A DNA stretch of 64,000 nucleotides from positions 2,728,001 to 2,792,000 of the forward strand of contig NZ_JAPENL010000001.1 of assembly GCF_026342015.1 (NCBI RefSeq), read 5' to 3'. Below, piece after piece: positions 6,860 through 14,423 of this stretch. The DNA is from Micromonospora lupini. Lineage in GTDB: Bacteria > Actinomycetota > Actinomycetes > Mycobacteriales > Micromonosporaceae. Under the pieces are notes generated by a model that ran no database searches, had not been told where the DNA came from, and saw nothing but the letters and a program-made list of their open reading frames with translations. The translations under genes and the position numbers were made by a program. Within the stretch, counting starts at the first letter, position 1. Every line of letters starts with the position of its first letter.

Positions 6860-8238
6860 TGACCGCCACCGACCCCCGTGCCCAGCAGACGGGCCAGTTC
6901 GACAACGTCCCGTCGTTCGACGTCGCCGCAGAGCAGATCCTGATCGGTTGTCTCCTGATGGCCGGGGACCTCGACAAGGCCGACGAGGTGATGGCCGACG
7001 TGGAAGATCTCGACCGGGAGGTGTTCTACCGGCCGGTCCACGGGGAGCTGTTCGACGCCATCCAGGACGCCTACCACCTCGGGAAGCCGATCGGCGCGGC
7101 GTCGATCGCGGCGATCCTCCTCGACGCCGATGCGGCAAACTTCAAGCGCCTTGGCGGGGCCCCGTACCTGCACACCTGCCTTGCCGCCGCCACCACCCTG
7201 TCGCAGGTCCCTCACTACCGGGACCGGCTGTTGGAGTGCGCCGGGCGGCGCGACGCGCAGGAGGGCGGCGTCAAGCTGGTGCAGGCCGCCACTTCCGGCA
7301 TGAGCACCGACAAGTTGGCGCAGATCGCCGCCGGGTTGGCGGAGAAGGTGACCGCCCGCAGGCGGGGTCCAGAGAAGGATCTGGTCGACCTGGGGTCGCT
7401 GATCAACCCGGCGCTCGACGACATCGGTACCCGCCGCAACAAGCCGAAGGGCATCACCACCGGCTACGCCGACCTGGACAAGCTGCTTGGCGGGTTGCGC
7501 CGCAAAGAGTTGATCATCTTTGCGGGGGCGACAGCGATGGGTAAAAGCATCGCCCTGGTCGACATCGCCCGGCACGTCTCGATCCGCCTTGGCCTCACGG
7601 TCGCCCTGTTCTCGTTGGAGATGGACCGAGGCATGATCTTCGACCGGATCCTCTCGGCCGAGTCGGGTGTCCCCCACACGCTGATCCGTGACGGCCTGCC
7701 CAATAACGCTCCCGAGTGGGATCGGATCATGGCGCACATCGGGCCAATGGCCCACGCCCCGCTGTACGTGTCCGACCGGGCCCCGATGCGGGTCGCCGAC
7801 ATCGACGCCTGCTGCCGCCGGTTGCAGCGAAGCCCCGCCGGCCTCGACCTGGTGATCATCGACCACATGCACCTGCAGTCGCCGAGCAGCGACCGCATCA
7901 CCGACCCCACCGCAAAGATCGCCGACATCTCCACCGGCAACAAGCGCCTCGCGATGGGCCTGGACGTGCCGGTCCTCGTCGCAGCGCAGTTCAACCGCGC
8001 CCCCGGCGCGCGAATGGACAAGACACCGCAGCTCTCGGACCTGCGCGGGGCCTCGAACATCGAACAGGACGCCGACAAGATCGTGCTCCTTCACCGGCCC
8101 GACTACTACGACCGAGACACCCCCCGGCGGGGTGAGGTCGACCTGATCGGGGCCAAGAACCGGCTCGGCGAAACCGCCACCGTCACCGTCGCCGCCCAAC
8201 TTCACCTGTCCCGCTTCCGCGACATGGCCCACGCCTGA
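6856..8238 (+). CDS. dnaB: DnaB-type replicative DNA helicase
   Basis: A 460-residue protein with the two DnaB domains: an N-terminal helical domain (residues 20-130, with the AAEQILIGCLLM start typical of DnaB) and a RecA-like C-terminal domain (about 195-455). Walker A is GATAMGKS with K230. Walker B is LVIIDHMHL with D336. The C-terminal arginine/hexamer region includes LRGASNIEQDADKIVLLHRP and a GAKNRLGETATV ending. It would unwind the phage replication fork after loading by the preceding initiator. The start overlaps that gene by 4 bases. Confidence 0.95.
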   Translation: MMTATDPRAQQTGQFDNVPSFDVAAEQILIGCLLMAGDLDKADEVMADVEDLDREVFYRPVHGELFDAIQDAYHLGKPIGAASIAAILLDADAANFKRLGGAPYLHTCLAAATTLSQVPHYRDRLLECAGRRDAQEGGVKLVQAATSGMSTDKLAQIAAGLAEKVTARRRGPEKDLVDLGSLINPALDDIGTRRNKPKGITTGYADLDKLLGGLRRKELIIFAGATAMGKSIALVDIARHVSIRLGLTVALFSLEMDRGMIFDRILSAESGVPHTLIRDGLPNNAPEWDRIMAHIGPMAHAPLYVSDRAPMRVADIDACCRRLQRSPAGLDLVIIDHMHLQSPSSDRITDPTAKIADISTGNKRLAMGLDVPVLVAAQFNRAPGARMDKTPQLSDLRGASNIEQDADKIVLLHRPDYYDRDTPRRGEVDLIGAKNRLGETATVTVAAQLHLSRFRDMAHA

Positions 8239-8252
8239 AAGGCGGCAAACCC

Positions 8253-9014
8253 ATGACCAACACCGACCCAATCACCACCGGCCTGCCGTCCCTGGACCGG
8301 CTCCTCGACGGCGGTCTGCGGCCCGGCACCCTCACCGTCATCGCCGGCCAGTCCCAATCCGGCATGACCACGATGCTCGACACGATCGTCTGCGCTGCGG
8401 CGTTCCACGCGAACGAGCCCACGGTCCTCGTCGACCTAGAAACGGAGCCGGCGGCCCGGGGCGCTCGCCTGTGGTCGGCCCTGTCCGGGGTGCCGCTGTC
8501 CCGGGTGCTGCACGGCGGCCTGACCGACGCCGAAGTCACCGACCTCGCCCGGGTCGCGGACCTAACCGGGGCAGCGACGTTCTGGCTGTCCGAGGACCGC
8601 ACCATCCCGGACCTCGACGCAGCCGTCCTCGGCGTCCACAGCAGCACCTCCGGAGCCCGCCTCCTCGCCATCGACGCAATGCGGATGCTGTCCTGCGAGT
8701 CGCCAGGTGCCGCCGCAGCCGCACTCGCCGACCTGGCCGTCCGCCGCGACGTGGCCGTTGCCGCCACCACGCCCCTGCTGTGGAACGCCGTTGGCCCCCT
8801 GCCGGCCGTCGACCATTTGCCGTCGGGGGTCGTCGAGGCCGCCGACGTGGTGATCCTTCTGCGTCGCCCCGACCTCGATGGCACCACCGACCGGGTGGGG
8901 GAAGTCGAGGTGACCGTGGCGAAGCACCGCGCCGGCCCGACGGGCAGCGTGGTCGTCGCCGCCCGCTTCGACCGTGCCCAGCTCTGCGAACTCGTCACGG
9001 ACCCGGTGTCCTGA
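8253..9014 (+). CDS. degenerate DnaB/RecA-like ATPase paralogue
   Basis: A 253-residue protein matching only the RecA-like C-terminal half of DnaB: TGLPSLDRLLDGGLRPGTLTV leads into a P-loop region, GARLLAIDAMRML is a Walker B-like strand (D near residue 137), and KHRAGPTG matches the DnaB C-terminal loop. The P-loop reads GQSQSGMTT, with Met38 where the catalytic lysine belongs, so ATP hydrolysis is doubtful. It follows true dnaB by 14 bases. It may be a regulatory or hetero-oligomeric helicase partner (inference). Confidence 0.75.
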   Translation: MTNTDPITTGLPSLDRLLDGGLRPGTLTVIAGQSQSGMTTMLDTIVCAAAFHANEPTVLVDLETEPAARGARLWSALSGVPLSRVLHGGLTDAEVTDLARVADLTGAATFWLSEDRTIPDLDAAVLGVHSSTSGARLLAIDAMRMLSCESPGAAAAALADLAVRRDVAVAATTPLLWNAVGPLPAVDHLPSGVVEAADVVILLRRPDLDGTTDRVGEVEVTVAKHRAGPTGSVVVAARFDRAQLCELVTDPVS

Positions 9015-9379
9015 TGCGCGCCTGCGACGTCTGGCTGCGCCGGGACTTCCTCACCCGCCTGGTGGCCGATCAGGGCGGCGAGTGGCTGTCCCCGACCACG
9101 TCCCGGACCTCTGGCGGGCTTGTCGAGCTGCCGGCCCCGTGTGACCACCCGGCCGAGGACTGCCCGCCCCACCCAGCCGCCAGCGAGCCGGTTTGCTGCG
9201 GGGAACCGATGGTGCACAACTCGTGGACCGGCGAGTACGAGTGCGCCGCCGCCTACTTCGCGCTCGTCGATGGCGGGGTCCTCGGGGACACCGGGCTCCG
9301 CCTCGACATGACCGACCTCGACGCGGACCAGCGGGCGCTGGTCGAGCACTGGCAGTCCCGACGGGTGGTGCCGGCGTGA
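9014..9379 (+). CDS. hypothetical protein with Cys/His pairs
   Basis: A 121-residue protein starting in an ATGA overlap with the previous stop. A CDHPAEDCPPHP segment is followed by CCGEPMVHNSWTGEYEC, two Cys/His clusters that could bind a metal, then a helical C-terminus. No family is recognised. Confidence 0.6.
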   Translation: MRACDVWLRRDFLTRLVADQGGEWLSPTTSRTSGGLVELPAPCDHPAEDCPPHPAASEPVCCGEPMVHNSWTGEYECAAAYFALVDGGVLGDTGLRLDMTDLDADQRALVEHWQSRRVVPA

Positions 9380-9606
9380 CCCGCGCCGCCCGGCTGGCCG
9401 CCGGCCTGCTCGTCGCCTCGGTGGCGTGGCTGCTGCTCGTCGCCTTCTTCGCCGACCCCGCAGGCTCTGCGCTCGCCGGCGTGGCCGGGCTGTGGCTGGG
9501 CCGACCTGTCACCGGCGCCGCGTTCGCACGCCTGCGCCGAACAAACACCGTCCCGAGGGTCACCCACCCGACCACACCATCACGCACCGCCGGAGACACC
9601 CCATGA
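9376..9606 (+). CDS. small membrane protein
   Basis: A 76-residue product beginning with GTG in a GTGA overlap. Two hydrophobic stretches (residues about 8-27 and 30-48) are followed by a basic, Thr/Pro-rich tail. No recognised family. Confidence 0.55.
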   Translation: MTRAARLAAGLLVASVAWLLLVAFFADPAGSALAGVAGLWLGRPVTGAAFARLRRTNTVPRVTHPTTPSRTAGDTP

Positions 9607-10481
9607 CCACCGAACCCACTAAGCGCGTCCTCAGCCTCGGCGCGGGCGTCCAATCCACCGTCCTCGCCCTCATGACCGCCGACGGCACCCTGCCCCGCAT
9701 CGACGCGGCGATCTTCGCCGACACCGGGTGGGAACCGAAGGCCGTCTACGACCACCTCGCCCGGCTGAAGACAGTCCTCGACGACGCCGGCATTCCGCTG
9801 GTCAAGGTCGGGACACGCAACCTCCGTGACGACACCGTCAACGGCCCATACCTGCGACTGCCCGTCTTCGTCGAAGGCGGGGACGGCAGGGCGTCGATGC
9901 TGCGGCGGCAGTGCACCGAGCGGTACAAGATGGAGCCGATCCGCCGGCACATCAAGCTGCTGCTCGGCGCAAAGCAGTCCCGGTCCGGATCGATCCTGCA
10001 CCCGCCGGCCGGCGCGGTCGCTGAGCAGTGGATCGGGTTCTCCGTCGACGAGATCGGTCGGGTCAACGACTCGAACACCCCGGCCTACCTGCGGAACGCC
10101 TACCCGCTGCTCGACCTGCACATGAGTCGGTCGAACTGCATCGCCTGGTTGGAACGGCGCGGCTGGGGCTCTACCCCGAAGTCGGCGTGTATCTCGTGCC
10201 CGTTCCACGGCAACCGGATGTGGCGGGAGCTGCGGGACAAGCAGCCTGACGAGTGGGCGCAGGCCGTCGCGGACGACGAGGCGATGCGGGCGGTCAGCTA
10301 CAAGGGGCTGAAGGGGGTTCCGTTCCTGCACCGGTCGCTGTTGCCGCTCGCTCAGGCACCGATCGACCGCGTGCAGCGTAAGGACGCCGCTGCCGACGCC
10401 GGGGACCTGTTCGACTTCATGGAGGAAGGCGAGCCGGACGGCTGCTCGCCTTACGGGTGCCGGTCCGGGTCGGCCGCCTGA
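9603..10481 (+). CDS. PAPS reductase-like PP-loop nucleotide alpha-hydrolase
   Basis: A 292-residue protein. It starts with LSLGAGVQSTVLALM, a PP-loop of the adenine nucleotide alpha-hydrolase superfamily, followed by IFADTGWEPKAVYDHL, the next conserved block of the PAPS reductase/DndC-like branch. Later come RRQCTERYK with a conserved Cys and a CISCPFHGN block with two cysteines near residue 200. Family enzymes adenylate or reduce substrates using ATP or PAPS. In phages the substrate is unknown; DNA or nucleotide sulfur chemistry is one possibility (inference). It overlaps both neighbours by 1-4 bases. Confidence 0.85.
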   Translation: MTTEPTKRVLSLGAGVQSTVLALMTADGTLPRIDAAIFADTGWEPKAVYDHLARLKTVLDDAGIPLVKVGTRNLRDDTVNGPYLRLPVFVEGGDGRASMLRRQCTERYKMEPIRRHIKLLLGAKQSRSGSILHPPAGAVAEQWIGFSVDEIGRVNDSNTPAYLRNAYPLLDLHMSRSNCIAWLERRGWGSTPKSACISCPFHGNRMWRELRDKQPDEWAQAVADDEAMRAVSYKGLKGVPFLHRSLLPLAQAPIDRVQRKDAAADAGDLFDFMEEGEPDGCSPYGCRSGSAA

Positions 10482-10675
10482 TGGCCGTCCTCGTGGTCGT
10501 CGACCTGTGCTGCGACAGGTGCAAGACCAGTTTCGCGGCGCGGCCCGAGGCGCGTCGTGACGCCGGCACCATCCGGGCCGCCGCTCAGGCCGCCGGCTGG
10601 CAGGTCGTCGGTGAACCCGGCTCCCGTACGGACCGCTGCCCTGCCGATCGCACGATTCGACGGGTCGCCGCGTGA
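10481..10675 (+). CDS. small CxxC hypothetical protein
   Basis: A 64-residue protein starting in a TGATG overlap. CCDRC near residue 10 and a later Cys could form a small metal site. Similar short zinc-ribbon-like frames are frequent in actinophage early regions. No function is assignable. Confidence 0.5.
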   Translation: MAVLVVVDLCCDRCKTSFAARPEARRDAGTIRAAAQAAGWQVVGEPGSRTDRCPADRTIRRVAA

Positions 10676-10938
10676 TCGCCATCCGCCCGGGTGACCAGGT
10701 CACCGCCACCGTCGAGGACACGGCCGGAGTCGTGGCCGCCGCGACGCTGAGCGTCCACCGGGTCGACCGCCTCGAATGCGGCTGCCTGCGCCTGGTCGTC
10801 GACCGGCCCGGCCCGACACCGAAGCCGCGCGGGGTCCACCTGTTGACCGGCTGCTTCCACGGCCACGCCAACGCCGTGCACCACCACGAAGCCGTACCGT
10901 GCCGGCTTCCCCTGACCACACGATCCGCGAAGGAGTGA
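10672..10938 (+). CDS. hypothetical protein
   Basis: An 88-residue product from GTG in a 4-base overlap with the previous gene. A beta-rich start (IRPGDQVTATVED) resembles a small barrel, followed by CGC and a His-rich stretch. No family is recognised. Confidence 0.5.
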   Translation: MIAIRPGDQVTATVEDTAGVVAAATLSVHRVDRLECGCLRLVVDRPGPTPKPRGVHLLTGCFHGHANAVHHHEAVPCRLPLTTRSAKE

Positions 10939-10943
10939 TCCAC

Positions 10944-11153
10944 ATGCCGACCAACCAGCCGCCCACCGATCCCCTGATGACACCGGGTGAGGTCGCCCAC
11001 CTGTTCCGGGTGGATGCGAAGACCGTCACCCGGTGGGCAAAGACCGGGAAGTTGCCGGGCATCAAGACGTTGGGCGGGCACCGCCGGTTCTACGCGTCGA
11101 CGGTGCGCACCCTGCTGAAGCCAGCAGCGGACCCGCAGGAGCCGGCGGCATGA
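10944..11153 (+). CDS. BldC-like MerR-type DNA-binding protein
   Basis: A 69-residue protein that is almost entirely a winged helix: MTPGEVAHLFRVDAKTVTRW followed by a basic turn and LGGHRRF. This closely matches BldC, the small one-domain MerR relative that binds DNA cooperatively in streptomycetes, and also resembles phage excisionases of the same fold. AAGGAG precedes the ATG. It may regulate phage or host developmental genes; an Xis role cannot be excluded, but no integrase is nearby. Confidence 0.8.
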   Translation: MPTNQPPTDPLMTPGEVAHLFRVDAKTVTRWAKTGKLPGIKTLGGHRRFYASTVRTLLKPAADPQEPAA

Positions 11154-11575
11154 GTTACCTGAACCCGCACACCACCGGCAGCACCGACGCCAGCGAGGCG
11201 GTCAACGCCTGGCACAACCGTCCGCCCGTGGCCGATCAGGACGTGGAGCGCACGGATCGCACCGGAGGGGTCCTGTACGAGGTCGCCCGCGAGCGGTCCC
11301 GCCAGGACGCGCGTTGGGGCGAGCAGAACCACCCCGACAGCAACCCGGAGGACCACTACACCGGCCGGGCCGAGTTCGCCGAGAACGCCGAACGGTGGAA
11401 GCTGATCAACGCCGAGCGCGCGGGACGTGGTGCTATCGCGTGGGATGGCGTGCTGCTGGAAGAGGTGTTCGAGGCGCTGGCCGAGGACGACCCGGTGAAG
11501 CTGCGCGCCGAGCTGGTGCAGGTGGCCGCGGTCGCTGTGGCGCAGATCGAGGCGATCGACCGGCGGCAGCCGTGA
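11150..11575 (+). CDS. MazG-like nucleotide pyrophosphohydrolase-like protein
   Basis: A 141-residue protein overlapping the previous stop. YEVARERSRQDARWGEQNHP near residue 45, a WDGVLLEEVFEAL helix and the final LRAELVQVAAVAVAQIEAI helix match phage MazG-like proteins, which keep the helical fold and acidic EExxE-type metal ligands. The acidic set here is reduced (EEVFEAL), so catalytic competence is uncertain. It could modulate nucleotide pools or (p)ppGpp in the family sense. Confidence 0.65.
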   Translation: MSYLNPHTTGSTDASEAVNAWHNRPPVADQDVERTDRTGGVLYEVARERSRQDARWGEQNHPDSNPEDHYTGRAEFAENAERWKLINAERAGRGAIAWDGVLLEEVFEALAEDDPVKLRAELVQVAAVAVAQIEAIDRRQP

Positions 11576-11826
11576 CCGACTCGACTCCCGCCGGCCCGGC
11601 GCCGGTCACCCCCAGCACCCCGATCTTCGACGCGGATACCTGCGAGGAAATCTTCCTTGCCGCCCTCGACGCCGGGGACTTCCAGGGAGTGGTGGCGGCC
11701 CTGACCGTGATGGCGCCGCAGGACCCGCACCGCGCCGAGATGCTGCTCAACACGCTGCGCGTCGGGTTGGCGATCGCCGACGAGCGGCAGCGGGCAACGG
11801 CCGGCACGGAAGGCGCGCCGACATGA
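11572..11826 (+). CDS. hypothetical protein
   Basis: An 84-residue product from GTG 11572 (GTGA overlap). The C-terminal 60 residues are helical, with FLAALDAGDFQGVVAAL. No recognised family. Confidence 0.5.
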   Translation: MTDSTPAGPAPVTPSTPIFDADTCEEIFLAALDAGDFQGVVAALTVMAPQDPHRAEMLLNTLRVGLAIADERQRATAGTEGAPT

Positions 11827-12629
11827 CCAACCAGCAGACCAAGGTTCACGCCGACCTCGAAACGACCGCCGTGCACTCGCAGCGCCGTGCGTGGGAGGCC
11901 GGTGCGATCGTCAGCCGGCCAGGCCAGGAGGACACCGAACACCACTGGATCGTCGACGTCCGAGACCTGGACTTGCACAACGCCGACCCGGTATCGCTAG
12001 ATATCGGCGGGTTCTGGCAGCGGCACCCGCAGGCGTCGCTGGTCGACGGGGAGCACGGGGGCCCGATCCGGCTGCGCGTCGGGGAGTGGGCACCCCACCC
12101 CGACGTCGTCCGGGAGAGCGTGATGCTGCGCGGCGTCGCCGACCTGGTCCGCGACAAGGCGGTCATCTGCGGGTCGAACCCGGCGTTCGACCAGTACACC
12201 CTGGAGCCCCGGATGCTGGTCCACGGCATCGCCCCGGGCTGGTACTACCACCCGTGCGATGTGCCGGAGCGGGCGAAGGGCTGGCTAGCCGCGCAGGGCC
12301 TGCCGGCGCCGGACCGCACGGACGATGTGGTCCGGGCGTGCGGCTTGGACCCGGCCTGGTACGCGCGGCACACCGCCGTTGGGGACTGCCGCCTGTTCCG
12401 GGACCTGTACCGCATCGTGACCCGGCCGCCGAAGCGCCCGCCGGGTGGCTTCTGGCCCGTGGGCGGCCGGCCCGCGCGGCGGCGGCGGACCTGCGCGGGC
12501 TGCGGCGACGACATCTGGCCCAACGAGCTGGTCTACCCGGCCGACGCCAGCGGCGACACCTCGGACACGGCGGGTGTGCAGTGCGCGGTGTGCGAGTCGC
12601 AGTCCATCCAGGCGGGGATGGGCCTGTGA
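11823..12629 (+). CDS. DnaQ-like 3'-5' exonuclease with C-terminal zinc ribbon
   Basis: A 268-residue protein. DLETT at residues 11-15 gives the D-x-E of exonuclease motif I, NPAFDQYTLE near residue 120 fits motif II, and HTAVGDCRLFRDLY near residue 180 fits motif IIIepsilon (H-x4-D), so the DEDDh active site looks complete. The C-terminal 55 residues carry CAGCGDDIW and CAVC, a probable zinc ribbon. It may proofread or process phage DNA ends. It overlaps both neighbours by 4 bases. Confidence 0.75.
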   Translation: MTNQQTKVHADLETTAVHSQRRAWEAGAIVSRPGQEDTEHHWIVDVRDLDLHNADPVSLDIGGFWQRHPQASLVDGEHGGPIRLRVGEWAPHPDVVRESVMLRGVADLVRDKAVICGSNPAFDQYTLEPRMLVHGIAPGWYYHPCDVPERAKGWLAAQGLPAPDRTDDVVRACGLDPAWYARHTAVGDCRLFRDLYRIVTRPPKRPPGGFWPVGGRPARRRRTCAGCGDDIWPNELVYPADASGDTSDTAGVQCAVCESQSIQAGMGL

Positions 12630-12940
12630 CCGAGTCAACCCCTGCGGCTGCGGCGCCCGTGCAGTTCGGGCGCACCGTGGCGTTCGAAGTCGTCACCGTC
12701 GCCGGCCGCTGGGGCTACATCGTGCAGGGCGTCCGCGAAGGCGGCCTTCTCCCCCGGCGGAACGTGTCGCAGCACTGGTGGCGGTGGACCGCTGAGCGGG
12801 CCGCCCGGCGCCTTGCCGCCCGAGAGGCAGCGCCGACCCGGGTCACGCTGCTCCGGGTGCCCGTCCCCGGCGACGGGACAGGCCCCATGAGCGGGAGCCG
12901 CACGTACCAACCAACCACACCACAAGGAGATCGATCATGA
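12626..12940 (+). CDS. hypothetical protein
   Basis: A 104-residue product from GTG in a GTGA overlap. The middle has a short beta segment followed by a basic helix (WWRWTAERAARRLAAREAA). The tail is basic and disordered. No family is recognised. Confidence 0.5.
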   Translation: MTESTPAAAAPVQFGRTVAFEVVTVAGRWGYIVQGVREGGLLPRRNVSQHWWRWTAERAARRLAAREAAPTRVTLLRVPVPGDGTGPMSGSRTYQPTTPQGDRS

Positions 12941-13137
12941 AAGCTGCACGGTTGAACACCGCGCCACCACCACGCTGCCGCCTCGACCTGCTGTGCGACC
13001 GCACCACCGACGACCTCGCCATCCGGCCCGTCCGGCTCCACACCGGCGCCGTCGCGCCCACCCTGTGCTGCGAGGCGTGCGCGAACCACATCAACCAGCC
13101 GGCCGACGTCGGCCACGACGCGTCGGTCCCAGCGTGA
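12937..13137 (+). CDS. small Cys-rich hypothetical protein
   Basis: A 66-residue protein preceded by AAGGAG. CRLDLLCD and CCEACANH form two Cys pairs separated by about 28 residues, suggesting a small zinc knuckle. Function unknown. Confidence 0.5.
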   Translation: MKAARLNTAPPPRCRLDLLCDRTTDDLAIRPVRLHTGAVAPTLCCEACANHINQPADVGHDASVPA

Positions 13138-13376
13138 CCGCCACCCTGACCGGGCCGAGCGGCGACCTGTCGTCCTACAGCGAGCTCGGCGACGTCCTCG
13201 CCGCTCTGCCCGTGCTGCTGCGGGGCGAGCGGCGCCGCCGGCAGCTCTCCATCCGGGCGGCGGCCGACGAGCTGGGCTGCTCGGCGTCGACGATCAGCCG
13301 GATCGAGGCCGGACACGACTGCGTGCTGTCCATCACGATCGCCGTCCTCCGCTGGATCGACCGCGACCGCAAATGA
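13134..13376 (+). CDS. Cro/C1-type helix-turn-helix protein
   Basis: An 80-residue product from GTG in a GTGA overlap. It is essentially one XRE domain: RRRRQLSIRAAADELGCSAS leads into TISRIEAGHDC, the recognition helix and turn typical of the family. The lack of an oligomerisation domain and its place inside the early operon make it a candidate Cro-like regulator rather than the main repressor (inference). Confidence 0.8.
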   Translation: MTATLTGPSGDLSSYSELGDVLAALPVLLRGERRRRQLSIRAAADELGCSASTISRIEAGHDCVLSITIAVLRWIDRDRK

Positions 13377-13660
13377 CCACGCCGCTCTTGCCGGCCGGGC
13401 CGCTGCGGCGCTGCCGCTGCTGCCACCGTCCGGTGCCGAGCGGCCCCATGTACGACGGCTACGGCGAGAAGTGCGCCGAGAAGCGCGGCCTGATTCCCCG
13501 GTCGATCCGGCTGCGGCGTCCGAAGACGACCACGGACGGGGGGCCGGGGCTGCTCGGCTTCCTGCCTGGTGCCGTTGCACCCGAGGAAGGGGATCCCGAC
13601 GACGAGCCCGAGCCGACCCTCGCGCAAACTTGTACCGAAAGTGACGAACAGGACACTTAA
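13373..13660 (+). CDS. small zinc-binding protein (DUF6011-like)
   Basis: A 95-residue protein with CRCCHRPVPSGPMYDGYGEKC near residue 14, a treble-cleft-like C-x2-C plus GxxC pattern common in actinophage accessory proteins. The second half is acidic and disordered. The start overlaps the previous gene by 4 bases. Confidence 0.5.
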   Translation: MTTPLLPAGPLRRCRCCHRPVPSGPMYDGYGEKCAEKRGLIPRSIRLRRPKTTTDGGPGLLGFLPGAVAPEEGDPDDEPEPTLAQTCTESDEQDT

Positions 13661-14034
13661 TGATCTCCAATCCCGGGTCGACACCCGCCACCGTCAACAC
13701 ACTGTCACCGGCCCTGCTGGAACCGACCCGGCGTGGCCCGGACTGGGTGCTCTACGGCGAACGCCTGGCCGACGGCCAGGCAGCCGTCTTCGCCAGCACG
13801 GAACTCACCGGAGCCGAGCTGCGCTACGAACGCGACATGCTCTTCCCCGTCGACTCCCTCTACGCCCCCGAGCGGGACAAAACCCGGATCTACCTGACCG
13901 TTCAGATGAAGGCGTACGTCATGGTCGTCGCCGACACCTACCAGCAGGCGATGCGCTCCCTGTTCGACGAGTGGTCGCCCGACGGGGATCAACTGGCACT
14001 CCCTGCGGCTCCGGATGGGGGGCCGGCCCGGTGA
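13660..14034 (+). CDS. hypothetical protein
   Basis: A 124-residue protein whose ATG overlaps the previous stop (TAATG). Central strands (DWVLYGERLADGQAAVF, then KTRIYLTVQMKAYVMVV) suggest an alpha/beta domain. No family is recognised. Confidence 0.55.
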   Translation: MISNPGSTPATVNTLSPALLEPTRRGPDWVLYGERLADGQAAVFASTELTGAELRYERDMLFPVDSLYAPERDKTRIYLTVQMKAYVMVVADTYQQAMRSLFDEWSPDGDQLALPAAPDGGPAR

Positions 14035-14423
14035 GCCTCCTCGACACGATCGACCGGGCTATCGACGGCGTCTGCCCGTGCGGCGCCCAACCCCGGCCCG
14101 GGTCCGCCTACTGCGGCCAGGACTGCGAACCGACGCACATCAGCGACGACACCGACACCAACGGCCCCGGCCGCGTCAGCCTCCGGCACGGGATCGCCAC
14201 CCCGGCCCGCTGGCGGCCTGGACTCGCCACCACCGAAGAGAACGACTTCGGGTATGAGCCCGTGCGGACGGACACCCACTACGACGGCCCGTACTTCGCC
14301 TGGCTACTGCGCCCCGTGACGCCGACGGCCTGCACCTTCGCTTGGACGACGGCGACCGGTGGGTGGGCCACACGATCGACCGGTTCGACAGCGACTTCAC
14401 CCCGGCCACGATCGCCCGGATGA
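14031..14423 (+). CDS. hypothetical zinc-knuckle protein, 5' part of an apparently frameshifted gene
   Basis: From GTG 14031 (GTGA overlap) the frame starts with a CPCGAQPRPGSAYCGQDC knuckle and a DGPYFAWLLRP block. After base 14315 the predicted protein loses its character, becoming Thr/Ser/Arg-rich. Reading one base back at the GCCCCG run (14311-14316) instead continues smoothly into RDADGLHLRLDDGDRWVGH, which is the next frame's beginning. The likely intact gene is 14031-15286, about 418 residues. Either one C has been lost from the run (true indel or sequencing error) or a -1 ribosomal slip occurs. Confidence 0.6.
   Translation: MSLLDTIDRAIDGVCPCGAQPRPGSAYCGQDCEPTHISDDTDTNGPGRVSLRHGIATPARWRPGLATTEENDFGYEPVRTDTHYDGPYFAWLLRPVTPTACTFAWTTATGGWATRSTGSTATSPRPRSPG

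Noticed and set aside
10944..11153. Excisionase (Xis)
   Set aside because: Fold is compatible, but the residues and turn match BldC more closely and no integrase is adjacent; called BldC-like instead.
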